From Gemmiger formicilis (GTDB lineage: Bacteria > Bacillota > Clostridia > Oscillospirales > Ruminococcaceae), in contig NZ_WQOH01000100.1 in the NCBI RefSeq assembly GCF_018784445.1, positions 108,726 through 172,725 on the forward strand: 64,000 nt of DNA. The letters are read 5' to 3'. Each line of letters begins with the position of its first letter. Within the stretch, counting starts at the first letter, position 1. This document shows, piece after piece, positions 54,598-63,515 of this stretch. Position numbers and translations under genes: made by a program. The notes under the pieces were generated by a model, which made no database searches, was not told the DNA's origin, and saw only the letters and a list, made by a program, of their open reading frames with translations.

Positions 54598-55761
54598 TCA
54601 GACAGGTTCATCGTCCGATTCTGCTTCGTAATCCTCGTTGACATCCACTTCTTCGCCCTCGTCACCATCATCCTCCGGCAGCTGGAGTACGTCTTCATCC
54701 TCATCGTGATAATCCGCATCCGGGTCCGACTGATTTTTCTTGGACGCAGGCTTTACGCCCTTCATCTTAACATAAAGATAACCGCCGACACCGGCTGCAC
54801 CGATCACAAACAGAAGCAGCATAATCATCGGGAGCGGGGAAGCTTTCTTCTGCTCGCCCTCTGTTTTTTGCTCTTCCGGTGCAGGTTCCGTCTCCTGCGG
54901 CTTTTCGGTTTCCGCAGGTTCCGTGACTTCCGGTTCCTTCTCCTGATACTTGGCGGCTTCCTCTTCATCCATCAGAGCAAGCAGATCGGCCTCATCCACC
55001 ATATTCAGGAAATGCACATTCTGGTTGCCGTCTTTATCGCGGTCGATAATCAGATAGAAGGTGTTGCCCGCCTTTGTCACCAGCGTGATGAACTGCTGGC
55101 TGGATTTATCTTCTTCCTCACCGATATCATCCACCAGCGTCATATTACCTTCCGGAGTCAAAGCTGCACTGGATTCCTTCTCATCCTCGGATGACATTCC
55201 GCCCTGCATCAGATCCAGAAACAGCTTCAGAGCATCTTCACTGAACATGCTGCTGTCTTTTGCGGAATCCGTGACATTCAGGTACTTTCCATGTGCATAC
55301 CCGGTTTTGCCGTTGAAGTTCACCTTATACCAGTCACCGCATTTTTCGACAATCTCCACCGTATCGCCGGAATGCAGATATCCGATAATCTCCTGATCCA
55401 TGCCGGGACCGGAACGGAAATGCAGGCTGGTGATACCCGGCACCACCGTACCCATCTGCTTTTGGGACTTTTCGCTGCCGATGTTGTATTCCTTGCCGCC
55501 CACCGTAACGATCAGGTTCCCATTCGCATCCGTAGAGACCTCATAGCCATCCGGCAGCACCTGCATGTCCGGGTCGATTTCGATGCTGTCGGTATTGTCC
55601 GTTTTCCCTGCATTTGCGCTTTCTGCTGCATCCGCTTCCTGCGCAGCGGTACTGACAGATGTGTTCTTCTGCACATCATCGCCCGTATAGGCAAACGCAG
55701 TAGTCGTAAAGGTTCCTGCCGCCATCACGCTGGCAAGCAGCATTGCCATCATCTTTTTCAT
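54598..55761 (-). CDS. DUF4366 (CD1107-type) ICE surface protein with SH3 domain
   Basis: 387 residues. Signal peptide MKKMMAMLLASVMAAGTFTT with Ala cleavage site near 24. An SH3b-like domain occupies about 100-160 (LHFRSGPGMDQEIIGYLHSG, VNFNGKTGYAHGKYLNV). The DUF4366 core is ITLVTKAGNTFYLIIDRDKD. A membrane helix around 320 (MIMLLLFVIGAAGVGGYLYV) and a strongly acidic C-terminal tail follow. Exported, membrane-anchored part of the conjugation apparatus; SH3b domains often bind peptidoglycan. Confidence 0.85.
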   Translation of the reverse strand: MKKMMAMLLASVMAAGTFTTTAFAYTGDDVQKNTSVSTAAQEADAAESANAGKTDNTDSIEIDPDMQVLPDGYEVSTDANGNLIVTVGGKEYNIGSEKSQKQMGTVVPGITSLHFRSGPGMDQEIIGYLHSGDTVEIVEKCGDWYKVNFNGKTGYAHGKYLNVTDSAKDSSMFSEDALKLFLDLMQGGMSSEDEKESSAALTPEGNMTLVDDIGEEEDKSSQQFITLVTKAGNTFYLIIDRDKDGNQNVHFLNMVDEADLLALMDEEEAAKYQEKEPEVTEPAETEKPQETEPAPEEQKTEGEQKKASPLPMIMLLLFVIGAAGVGGYLYVKMKGVKPASKKNQSDPDADYHDEDEDVLQLPEDDGDEGEEVDVNEDYEAESDDEPV

Positions 55762-56009
55762 TCCATATCCTCCGTTTCTTTCTCATCCAGTTTCAGGTTC
55801 TCCGGGTTGGGAACCGCAGCCTGCGCCATCTGAATGATGACTGCCAGCTGTTCCGGGGTCAGGCTCTGGGCATGTACCATTTCACAGATTTCGCTGTTTT
55901 CCTGTTCGTGGTACTTTCTGTCCCATTCCTTTCTGCGCTCCTCCCACTCATCGCGTTTTCTGCGGGCTTTCTCCCGCTCCGCAGCAATCTTTTCCAGTTT
56001 CAAGCTCAT
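55758..56009 (-). CDS. DUF4315 family protein
   Basis: 83 residues. A charged coiled coil (LEKIAAEREKARRKRDEWEE) followed by SLTPEQLAVIIQMAQAAVPN is DUF4315. Overlaps the DUF4366 gene by four bases, a conserved pair in clostridial ICEs. Confidence 0.82.
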   Translation of the reverse strand: MSLKLEKIAAEREKARRKRDEWEERRKEWDRKYHEQENSEICEMVHAQSLTPEQLAVIIQMAQAAVPNPENLKLDEKETEDME

Positions 56010-56044
56010 ATCGTTTCCTTTCCGGGCGAATAAACGCCCTGTTT

Positions 56045-57814
56045 TTATCGAATTCTTCCCATGCAGTAATAGTGCTGCCGCCAGTAGCTCGTCTCAATGG
56101 AAGCATAGGAAATTGGGTTGCCGCAGTGGATCATCATCCCGTTGCCGACATAAATGCCCACATGGGACGCTCCGCTGGTGTTGTAGGTTTTCTGGAAGAA
56201 GATCAGGTCTCCGGGCTTTGCTTCACTCTTCGGGATAATGTCACATTTCCCAATCAGACCGTTGGCCGTCTGCCTGCCTACATTCCAGCCATTTCCGCAG
56301 TGGTTGATGACCCAGCTGACAAAGCCGGAACAGTCAAAACTGGTACTCGGCGAGCTGCCGCCCCAGACATAGGGATAACCGAGATATTTCTCTGCTTCGG
56401 TAATCATCTTCCGGAATTTTTCATCCGTCAGAGCTTCGCCCGGAATGTCGTAATCCTGATATTCTCCGCTGAAACCTGCGCCATCCGGCGTTGCAAAGGC
56501 AATGCCTGCAAACAGGTCATCCCGATTGCCTCGGCACTCCAATGTGACTTCGTAGCGTTGCAGCTGGTCATCTGTAAGGCCGGAATTTCTGGCAACATAG
56601 TCCACACCCCGATTGAGCAGCGTTACATTGAGGATTTTATACTCATACTGTACCGTTACCTGATAGGTGTAGGTGTGTCCGGTTCCGGTGAGCGGATTGT
56701 AGCGATAGCCCACACGGGTTTCTTTCCTCGTCCGGATTTCCACCTTTTCCTCCAGCTTCAGCTCATACTGCGCTTCAAAAATACTCTGGAGCCGCGCCTG
56801 CACCTGGCTTCTCGTGTAGTTTTCAAATTCTACGGTTAGCAGAGAAGCAAGCTCATAGGGATTGTGACCAATCTCTGCCAGATTGTAGCGATACTCGTCA
56901 TAGCCCGGATGGTCGGTTTCAATGCGGTCGATTTGTTTGCGAAGTTTATCTTCCAGCTTGGTATAATCCGTCTCCACGCCTTTCAAATCTTCATCTTCCG
57001 CTGTGTAGGAAGTCCCCAGCACCACATTGCCGCCGCCATTGATCAAGACAGAGCAGGACGATACCGACCCGGCAATCACCAAAACAAGCAGTCCCACGGC
57101 CGCGATACCGATGATGATATACGAGTGGCTCTGCACAAACTGAAACGCCTTTTCCGTCATGCTGGCAGTACCCTGCGCAGCTTTGGCTGTGCCAGCTGCT
57201 GTGTTCTCCGCAGCGGCCGCACCTGCCTTCGCAGCGGCATACTCTTTTTTGATGGCCTGCTTCTGCCGCCATCTGGAAAAGAAATTGGAGGCAGCCTGCG
57301 GATCAGACTTCATACGTTCCGTAAAGATGGAATCTACGGCATCTTTATCTGCCTTTTTCTCCAACCGCTCCAGCTTTTTGTACTTCCGCAGCTTTCGACC
57401 ATATTGGAACCGGGAACCAGCGCGGGCTGCTCCTTCCGCTGAACCTTCGGTAAAATGCGCTGCCTCCACGCCGGAATTATTATCCTGGTCGGCATTGCGC
57501 ACACTCTGATGCGCTTTGGCTGAAAGTGCATCTGCCGCAAGATTCCCCGGCTTCTTTGGCTTTTCGCCTTTTTTCCTGGGAGCCGCTGCATTCCTCTTTG
57601 CCTTTACATCCTGCTCCGATTTCAGCTTCTTACTGCGCATCTTGACAAGATCGGCCTCGTGACGAATCTGCCTGCGGTGTTCCGCTTTTTTCTTGCTGCT
57701 GTCTCCCGTACTGCTATCGGCAGTTTTGTTTCTGGAATCGCGAAGGGTGTTCTCCGCACCCTCGCGCTCCTGCCTCAGCTTGTCTCCGAGATTCGGATTT
57801 TTCTTGCCAGCCAT
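56045..57814 (-). CDS. NlpC/P60 (CD1108-type) peptidoglycan hydrolase of the transfer system
   Basis: 589 residues. A long basic, Lys/Arg/Ala-rich cytoplasmic N-terminus, one membrane helix (SYIIIGIAAVGLLVLVIAGS, about 232-252), an extracellular lysozyme-like region, and an NlpC/P60 domain with catalytic Cys in TSFDCSGFVSWVINHCG and His in SGASHVGIYVGNGM. It opens the cell wall for the mating channel. Lies between VirB4 and DUF4315, as in related ICEs. Confidence 0.88.
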   Translation of the reverse strand: MAGKKNPNLGDKLRQEREGAENTLRDSRNKTADSSTGDSSKKKAEHRRQIRHEADLVKMRSKKLKSEQDVKAKRNAAAPRKKGEKPKKPGNLAADALSAKAHQSVRNADQDNNSGVEAAHFTEGSAEGAARAGSRFQYGRKLRKYKKLERLEKKADKDAVDSIFTERMKSDPQAASNFFSRWRQKQAIKKEYAAAKAGAAAAENTAAGTAKAAQGTASMTEKAFQFVQSHSYIIIGIAAVGLLVLVIAGSVSSCSVLINGGGNVVLGTSYTAEDEDLKGVETDYTKLEDKLRKQIDRIETDHPGYDEYRYNLAEIGHNPYELASLLTVEFENYTRSQVQARLQSIFEAQYELKLEEKVEIRTRKETRVGYRYNPLTGTGHTYTYQVTVQYEYKILNVTLLNRGVDYVARNSGLTDDQLQRYEVTLECRGNRDDLFAGIAFATPDGAGFSGEYQDYDIPGEALTDEKFRKMITEAEKYLGYPYVWGGSSPSTSFDCSGFVSWVINHCGNGWNVGRQTANGLIGKCDIIPKSEAKPGDLIFFQKTYNTSGASHVGIYVGNGMMIHCGNPISYASIETSYWRQHYYCMGRIR

Positions 57815-57817
57815 CGC

Positions 57818-60262
57818 TTACGCCTCCTTCGCTTCCTGCACTTCGGTTAATTTTGTCGTCATAATCCGGTACAGTTCCAGATCGGTCGGGAAACGATCAA
57901 CGAACGGCAAAATCACATTTCCGTAGAACAGCAGTCCTTCACCTTCGCCGGAGTGGGTCACATAGGACAGCTGGTGCGGGCTGATATTCAGCTGATCCGC
58001 CAGAATCTGACGGTCACCGGCTGCCTGATTCAGCATATAAATGAAGTCGCTGTTTTCAAAAATGTTCGTCACTTCGCGGGAAGAAAGCAGGTCTTTCACA
58101 TTCTGGGTGATGCCGGTGGGAATACCGCCCCATTTACGAAATCGCTTCCAGATTTCCACGCTGTAGGCCGCTGTCTGCTCTTCTTTCAAAAGTAGATGGA
58201 ACTCGTCCATATAGTAGCGGGTGGCTTTACCGGCATTACGGTTGGCGGTCACTCGCCCCCAGACCTGATCCTGCACCACCAGCATCCCGATCTTTTTCAG
58301 CTGCTTGCCCAGCTCCTTGATGTCATAGCAGACCAGCCGGTTATTGATATCTACATTGGTGCGGTGGTTAAACAGGTTCAGCGAACCGGTCACATAGATT
58401 TCCAGTGCCGTTGCCACATGGTGTGCTTCCTTTTCATCCTGCCGGAGCAGTGCCTCGTACAAGTCCTGCAACACCGGCATGTTCTCCGGCACCGGATTCT
58501 CAAAATAGGTCTGGTAAATCTGATGAACGCAGCGGTCGATGACCGTCTTTTCTACCGGCTGCAAGCCTTCCTTGCCGCCCACGATCAGCTCGCACAGAGA
58601 CAGGATGAAATCTGCTTTCAGGGCAATCGGATTATCCTCTTCTGAATAATTCGCATTGATGTCCATCGGATTGATATACTGCGTGCTGGAAGGGCTGATT
58701 TTAATGACCTGCCCCTCAAATTTCTGCACCAGTGCCGTATACTCGGCTTCCGGATCGCACACGATTACATCGTCATCCGTCACCAGGAACGCATTGGCGA
58801 TTTCTCTCTTGGCAGAAAAGGATTTACCGGAACCGGGGGTACCCAGAATCAGCCCGTTGGGATTCTTGAGCTTTTTCCGGTCAACCATAATCAGGTTGTT
58901 GGACAAAGCATTCAGCCCATAGTACAGAGCTTCTTTCCCGGTCTGAAACAGTTCCTGGGTAGTAAACGGCACGAAAATTGCCGTGCTGCTGGTAGTCATG
59001 CTGCGCTGAATCTCAATCAGGTTCTGTGCCAGCGGCAGGCAGCTCATCAGCCCCTGCTCCTGCTGAAAGTCCAGACGGCGCAGGTTGCAGTTGTACTTCT
59101 GTGCGATGCTGGAAGCCTGAAACACATTGGTTTCCAGCTCCTGCTCCGTCTCGCCGGTGTTCATCACCAGAAAGGTCAGCAGGAACATACGCTCATTCTG
59201 GCTCTGCAACTCCTTCAGCAGTGCCTTTGCGTCCTTACCGTAAGTTGCCAAATCTGACGGAATGATGTCCATATCGTAACCGGAACGGACAGCTTTCTTC
59301 TGTTCCTCAATCTTGGAACGATCCAGCTCCGTAATGGTGTGCTTAATGGACTTGATTGCTTTGTTCTGGTCTACCGACTGAATGTGCATGGTCACAATCT
59401 GGCTGGATTCCATATCCAGAAAATCTTTCAGCAGCTGGTCCGACAGGTCGGAAGCCGTGATCTGGAGATAGGACATGGAGCCATACATCCCGCCCATCTG
59501 AAAAATGCGGTTCTTCGGAAAGGCAAACCCGGTCGGTGCAATAAAGTCCTTTACCGACAGTCCGCTCTCCGGCAACCACTTCCAATCGAAATTAAATCGG
59601 TCATGGTCACCCATGTGGAACATATCGTGCATCAGATGAAGCCGTTCCTTGCCGTTCAGCAATTTTGCCCGGACACCCAAGCGTTTGAAGTTGTTCATCA
59701 GGTCGATCTCGATGTGGATAAGCCTCGGCTTTGCCTGTTTCATGGATTCCGCCTCAATGCCAAACGTCAGATACTTCGTCTTGGTCAGGCCGTTGTTACC
59801 TTGGGCAAGCTGGCGACGCAGCATGGTGCTGTACTCCGTGCGCACCGGATTGAAATGATCCTTCTGGTACGGGATGCGCACCATCTTCTCAAAATTCGAG
59901 GCATCCGTAGCCATATTCATAAAAGAAAGCTCAAAGCGGATGCTGGAATCAAAGAAGTTCAGGAAGCTGCACCATTCCTCAAAGATAGCCGTCTGATCTT
60001 CCTGCTGCGCCAGCTGGTAATTGATGTCCTGAAACTGAATGGTTTTGGTGTAGTAATTGTCCGTCACACGGCAAATACCGTCCGGGAACATCCGCTGAAA
60101 AGGAATGCTCTCCTGTGCCGAGTGCGGAACCGTGCGGTCACCCCTTGCACGATCAATCACCGTCTGCACCTGTTTTTGCTCTGCGGCTGACAGATGAGAC
60201 GGCATTCGGATGTCATCCTGCTTTTTATTCTTCGCTGTCAGCTTTTCGAGAATTTTGAACAA
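57818..60262 (-). CDS. virB4: VirB4-type conjugal transfer ATPase
   Basis: 814 residues. Walker A in NGLILGTPGSGKSFSAKREI (about residue 455), Walker B in TRYYMDEFHLLLKEE (about 690), and the late ITQNVKDLLSS motif. Energises assembly of and transport through the type IV secretion channel. Overlaps PrgI by 38 bases. Confidence 0.92.
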   Translation of the reverse strand: MFKILEKLTAKNKKQDDIRMPSHLSAAEQKQVQTVIDRARGDRTVPHSAQESIPFQRMFPDGICRVTDNYYTKTIQFQDINYQLAQQEDQTAIFEEWCSFLNFFDSSIRFELSFMNMATDASNFEKMVRIPYQKDHFNPVRTEYSTMLRRQLAQGNNGLTKTKYLTFGIEAESMKQAKPRLIHIEIDLMNNFKRLGVRAKLLNGKERLHLMHDMFHMGDHDRFNFDWKWLPESGLSVKDFIAPTGFAFPKNRIFQMGGMYGSMSYLQITASDLSDQLLKDFLDMESSQIVTMHIQSVDQNKAIKSIKHTITELDRSKIEEQKKAVRSGYDMDIIPSDLATYGKDAKALLKELQSQNERMFLLTFLVMNTGETEQELETNVFQASSIAQKYNCNLRRLDFQQEQGLMSCLPLAQNLIEIQRSMTTSSTAIFVPFTTQELFQTGKEALYYGLNALSNNLIMVDRKKLKNPNGLILGTPGSGKSFSAKREIANAFLVTDDDVIVCDPEAEYTALVQKFEGQVIKISPSSTQYINPMDINANYSEEDNPIALKADFILSLCELIVGGKEGLQPVEKTVIDRCVHQIYQTYFENPVPENMPVLQDLYEALLRQDEKEAHHVATALEIYVTGSLNLFNHRTNVDINNRLVCYDIKELGKQLKKIGMLVVQDQVWGRVTANRNAGKATRYYMDEFHLLLKEEQTAAYSVEIWKRFRKWGGIPTGITQNVKDLLSSREVTNIFENSDFIYMLNQAAGDRQILADQLNISPHQLSYVTHSGEGEGLLFYGNVILPFVDRFPTDLELYRIMTTKLTEVQEAKEA

Positions 60263-60617
60263 TGCGATTTACCTCCATTTCCACGTCTGCCTGCTGAACC
60301 AGCAGTGCATAGTAATTTTTCGTTTTGTAAGGCCGCGTTTTCGGCCTCTTGAACTTCGCCTCATAGAAATGCTTTGCCACCACTTCCAGCGGCTGACCGT
60401 CTTTCTCGTACATGGCAAGAAAGAAGAGCGGCAGCATCACTGCCATCATGCCAAGTGCAGCAAGGCTCAGATTTCCGCTGGATTTGAGCAAAAAGAAAAC
60501 CGGAACGCCAATCAGCGCACCGGCTCCGAAGCAGAGAATCTGCCGTTTGGTCAGGTTCATAAAGACCTTGGTCTTGACCTTTGAAAGGTCTCGCGGCACA
60601 GAAATATAAGATGCCAT
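60225..60617 (-). CDS. prgI: PrgI family membrane protein
   Basis: 130 residues. ISVPRDLSKVKTKVFMNLTK, then two membrane helices (ILCFGAGALIGVPVFFLL and LAALGMMAVMLPLFFLAMY) and a basic tail with KRPKTRPYKTKN. VirB3-like small membrane partner of VirB4. Confidence 0.88.
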   Translation of the reverse strand: MASYISVPRDLSKVKTKVFMNLTKRQILCFGAGALIGVPVFFLLKSSGNLSLAALGMMAVMLPLFFLAMYEKDGQPLEVVAKHFYEAKFKRPKTRPYKTKNYYALLVQQADVEMEVNRIVQNSRKADSEE

Positions 60618-60634
60618 GAATCATTCCTCCTCTC

Positions 60635-61501
60635 TTAGTGCGCTGCAAACACGGATTTCGCGAGGCTTCCCGTCTTAAACAGCGTAAATGCCAGCAAAAC
60701 CGTATAGCCCAAAACGCCCCAAATGCTGCTGATGATGTTATCCGAAAAGGACAGGTTCTGAATCAGAACTGCATAGATGCCTACACAGATCATGATAAGA
60801 AAGCCCTGGAATCCCAGTGCAAACAGGGAGCGCAGATAGTTTTGACCGGTATGGCTCTGCTCATGGTTTCCAAAGGTTGCGAACGGAATCGGCGCAAGGC
60901 TCACCATGAGATATATTTCCACCATTCGGCCATACACGATGACAAAGATGATAGCCGACAACGCCAGCATCGTGACCTGAACCACAAAGGTCTGCAAATA
61001 CAGTCCCAGCAGCGGTCCTAAGTCCATGCCTTCCAGCGTGGCCTGCATTGCTGTCAGGGTCGCATCGCTGACGGACGTACTGCCGGAAATCAGCCCGCCG
61101 CTTCGGGAGATCACTTGCTGCGCCACATCAAAGACAGCCATCGTGATATTGAATGTGTTCGAGATCAGGGTCACTGCCAGAAAGGTCTTAAAGACCCATT
61201 TGAAAAATGTCCATGTCTCGAAATTTGCCAGATTGTTATGCTCAATGAGCATCTGGATCAGCTCATAACAGGCGATGAAAGTCAGCACCATTCCGGCAAT
61301 GGGCAGGATCACGGATTCCGAGATGTTGCGGATCATAGAAAAAACAGCAGGTGAAAAGTTCGCCGGTGTGGTTCCCACATCGCCTGCGATCTGTCCAACC
61401 TGCTGGTTGACCGAATCGAACATCCCTGAAAGATTTCCCATGATACCGCTGATGATCATGCTCTTGAGCCAATCTGTGATCTGTTCAAGGATACTCTGCA
61501 T
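60635..61501 (-). CDS. TrbL/VirB6-like polytopic membrane protein
   Basis: 288 residues with about six hydrophobic segments. An amphipathic N-terminus (ITDWLKSMIISGIMGNLSG) precedes SVILPIAGMVLTFIACYELI, TFLAVTLISNTFNITM, MLALSAIIFVIVYGRMVEIY and others; SLAPIPFATFGNHEQ is the conserved loop of this family. Inner-membrane component of the mating channel. Confidence 0.85.
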   Translation of the reverse strand: MQSILEQITDWLKSMIISGIMGNLSGMFDSVNQQVGQIAGDVGTTPANFSPAVFSMIRNISESVILPIAGMVLTFIACYELIQMLIEHNNLANFETWTFFKWVFKTFLAVTLISNTFNITMAVFDVAQQVISRSGGLISGSTSVSDATLTAMQATLEGMDLGPLLGLYLQTFVVQVTMLALSAIIFVIVYGRMVEIYLMVSLAPIPFATFGNHEQSHTGQNYLRSLFALGFQGFLIMICVGIYAVLIQNLSFSDNIISSIWGVLGYTVLLAFTLFKTGSLAKSVFAAH

Positions 61502-61516
61502 GAGCCGCCTCCTTCC

Positions 61517-61615
61517 TTACGCAAACACGCCGAACAGCTTCGCCATCCGGGACAGAAGCATGAACAGCTGAGAGAAAAGAGACAGTGCCGATGCAGTTGT
61601 AGTAAGAAACGCCAT
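61517..61615 (-). CDS. 32-residue hydrophobic peptide related to Maff2 start
   Basis: ATG 61615 behind a strong ACAGGAGGAC site. MAFLTTTASALSLFSQLFML then a short basic end. It begins with the same MAF residues as the Maff2 gene upstream and is preceded by a similar hairpin leader, suggesting a duplicated leader-pilin unit. Too short for a domain call. Confidence 0.5.
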   Translation of the reverse strand: MAFLTTTASALSLFSQLFMLLSRMAKLFGVFA

Positions 61616-61719
61616 AGATTTGTCCTCCTGTAACTTGTCCGGCCTATCCGCCGGTGCGATTCTAAACTGCGGTTCTGCGCCATACTTCCAACATGTGCAC
61701 CTGCCAGAGAGCGCAGAAA

Positions 61720-61790
61720 ATAGCCAGCTGCGGAGATTGCCTGCACCTGACTATGTAACAGGCAGCTTTCGCCGCCCGGCCGGAATCTTC
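61720..61790 (-). repeat. TTACATAG-type intergenic hairpin, copy 2
   Basis: On the minus strand GGGCGGC-GAAA-GCTGCC precedes TTACATAG (complement 61751-61758), then a stem pairing with CTGGCTAT at 61720-61727. It lies in the leader of the 32-residue gene, downstream of Maff2. GTGCAC downstream is shared with copy 1. Confidence 0.5.
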
Positions 61791-61807
61791 GCTCCGACAG
61801 CTTTTGC

Positions 61808-62023
61808 TTAACCGAACAGACCGGAAAGCAGCGGCACCAGAGTCGTACCGATCAGTGCCACGCCGCCGCCAGCCATCAGCTGTTTCATACCCTGGGATTT
61901 GGCACCGGGGTTGTCGTTGCCGTAGCCCTCCAGCAGGTTGATGGCTCCCCAGATGCCGAGACCGGCACCCAGTGCGATGACAAGAGTCTGAAGAACGGTT
62001 ACTGCGCTGTTGAAAAATGCCAT
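61808..62023 (-). CDS. Maff2 family pilin-like mobile element protein
   Basis: 71 residues. MAFFNSAVTVLQTLVIALGA, a conserved GNDNPGAKSQGMKQLMAGGG loop and a second hydrophobic helix VALIGTTLVPLLSGLFG. Maff2 is the VirB2-like small membrane subunit of clostridial ICEs. Confidence 0.88.
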   Translation of the reverse strand: MAFFNSAVTVLQTLVIALGAGLGIWGAINLLEGYGNDNPGAKSQGMKQLMAGGGVALIGTTLVPLLSGLFG

Positions 62024-62111
62024 AAATGTGTACCTCCTTGTACGATGCGCCCTTGCGGGCTAATGAATAGTGATTTTCCATCTGCATGTGCACCTGCAAA
62101 TGGGCAAACAT

Positions 62112-62176
62112 ATAGCCAGGTCTCCAATCCCAATCAGAAACCTGGCTATGTAAAGAGGCGGCAGCTCGCCGCCCCT
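62112..62176 (-). repeat. TTACATAG-type intergenic hairpin, copy 1
   Basis: A stem ATAGCCAGGT (62112-62121) / ACCTGGCTAT (62140-62149) is followed on the plus strand by GTAAAG and the stem GGCGGC-agctc-GCCGCC. On the minus strand this is a GC hairpin, then TTTACATAG, then a 10-bp hairpin, between the VirD4 fragment and Maff2. Confidence 0.55.
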
Positions 62177-62231
62177 TATCTTATTCTGTTACCAGCAGCG
62201 TACCCATGACATCTTCGTCACCGGAACAAAC

Positions 62232-63047
62232 TTATTTGGCATGATCTGCATCAACTACTTCGTACTTATCACCGGGCTTGAGCTTCAGCCGATGATCGAG
62301 AAACGTCTCGATGCTGAACGTGTTTTTCTTATCAGCACCGGCAGTGAGCTTGTAGTTCGGATGCTGGGTCAGATCGTATTTATCTGACTTGAACGGTCTG
62401 ACACCGCGCAGCTGCAAAATGCACTTTCCGCCATCCAGCACAGCCAGTTCATCCACCGAAGCCAGGTCATGCCCAACCTTTTGGTAATTGGTGCCGTAAG
62501 ATGGGCTGTTGCCTCTGGTATCGGAAGTGTTGTACAGATCAATCGTTTCTTTTCCCAATGCCTGATTCAGCTCTTTCAGCGTAGTCGGCTCCGAACCGCC
62601 AAGGAAAATACGAGAATCCATATTGCCGATGATGGTATCGGCATTGTCCTTGTAGATTGCCTTCAACTGGCTCTGTGCCTGAAGTACCAGACATGCCGAG
62701 ATTTCTCTTGATCGGATGGTGGCTACCAGCTTTTCCAGATTTGGAATCTGACCAATGTTCGCACACTCATCAATCAGGCAGCGCACATGCACCGGCAATC
62801 TGCCCCCGTAAATATCATCCGCTTTCTCGCACAGCAGGTTAAACAGCTGTGTATAGATCATCGAAATCAGGAAATTAAAAGTCGGGTCTGTATCGCTCAT
62901 AATGAGGAACAGAGCCGTTTTCTTATCTCCCACCGTATCCAGCGACAGCTCATCGTACATGGTGATATCGCGGACTTCCTCAATATCGAAGGGAGCCAGA
63001 CGTGCACCGCAGCTCACCAGAATCGACTTTAAGGTCTTGCCAGAGAC
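62232..63047 (-). pseudogene. virD4: VirD4/TraG coupling protein, 3' part of a gene interrupted by a nested element
   Basis: About 270 codons with Walker B and sensor segments: VRCLIDECANIGQIPNLEKL, SREISACLVLQAQSQL, GNMDSRIFLGGSEPTTLKEL. The N-terminal membrane part and Walker A are missing. Conserved reading can be followed upstream only to SGKTLKSILVSCGARLAPFD (63042 downward); beyond that the sequence is unrelated and carries tnpW. The coupling protein normally links the relaxase to the channel, so the ICE may be transfer-deficient while the insertion stays. Confidence 0.78.
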
Positions 63048-63074
63048 GAAAAGTCAAGGACTTTTTCATCAAAT

Positions 63075-63263
63075 TCACAAACAAGTTACATTTTGCTGAA
63101 TCTCGTTGCGAAGCAGTCGCTTGATTTTGTCCTCCATCGTCTCTCTGGCGTTCTCGTTGAAGTGGACACGGACAATATAGGTCGTGCCGTTTATCTGCTT
63201 TCTGACGGTGGGTGCGGTGTGCTGTGCGGTGGTCTGTGCTGCTGTGTTTCTGTTTTCTGTCAT
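63075..63263 (-). CDS. tnpW: TnpW-like transposon protein
   Basis: 62 residues behind GGAGGTATTGA. TVRKQINGTTYIVRVHFNEN then ETMEDKIKRLLRNEI is the TnpW pattern known from Tn4451-type elements. It lies about 28 bases inside the junction with the interrupted VirD4 gene, marking the end of the nested element. Confidence 0.75.
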   Translation of the reverse strand: MTENRNTAAQTTAQHTAPTVRKQINGTTYIVRVHFNENARETMEDKIKRLLRNEIQQNVTCL

Positions 63264-63300
63264 TCAATACCTCCTATGAATGAAAAATGCCCGACAAGGA

Positions 63301-63510
63301 AAGGCTGACAACGAAGTCCTGACAACGGACATTGAAAAACCTTTTATCTTATCGGGCGGCTCTTATTACTTACTATTTACTTTTTCTTTGAAATCTTGGT
63401 TGTCATGGTTGTCAGAGAGAGAAAAGTCCAGTCTGGACAAGGCTTTTTCGGATTTTGCCCGACAACGGGATTGACAACCGGCTCGGCAACAAGCCGACAA
63501 CAGGATAGCA
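63301..63510. repeat. Cluster of GACAAC/GTTGTC hexamers
   Basis: GACAAC at 63307, 63321, 63461, 63473 and 63496, and GTTGTC at 63399 and 63408, in about 200 bases; two more (63588, 63603) lie inside the adjacent VapE-like gene. CCCGACAACGGG is a small hairpin. The 63264-63515 interval contains no gene. Confidence 0.4.
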
Positions 63511-63515
63511 ATTTT

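Noticed and set aside
63301..63510. CRISPR-like array
   Set aside because: Hexamers occur on both strands with irregular spacing and no constant repeat of adequate length; no CRISPR array or cas gene was seen anywhere in the window.
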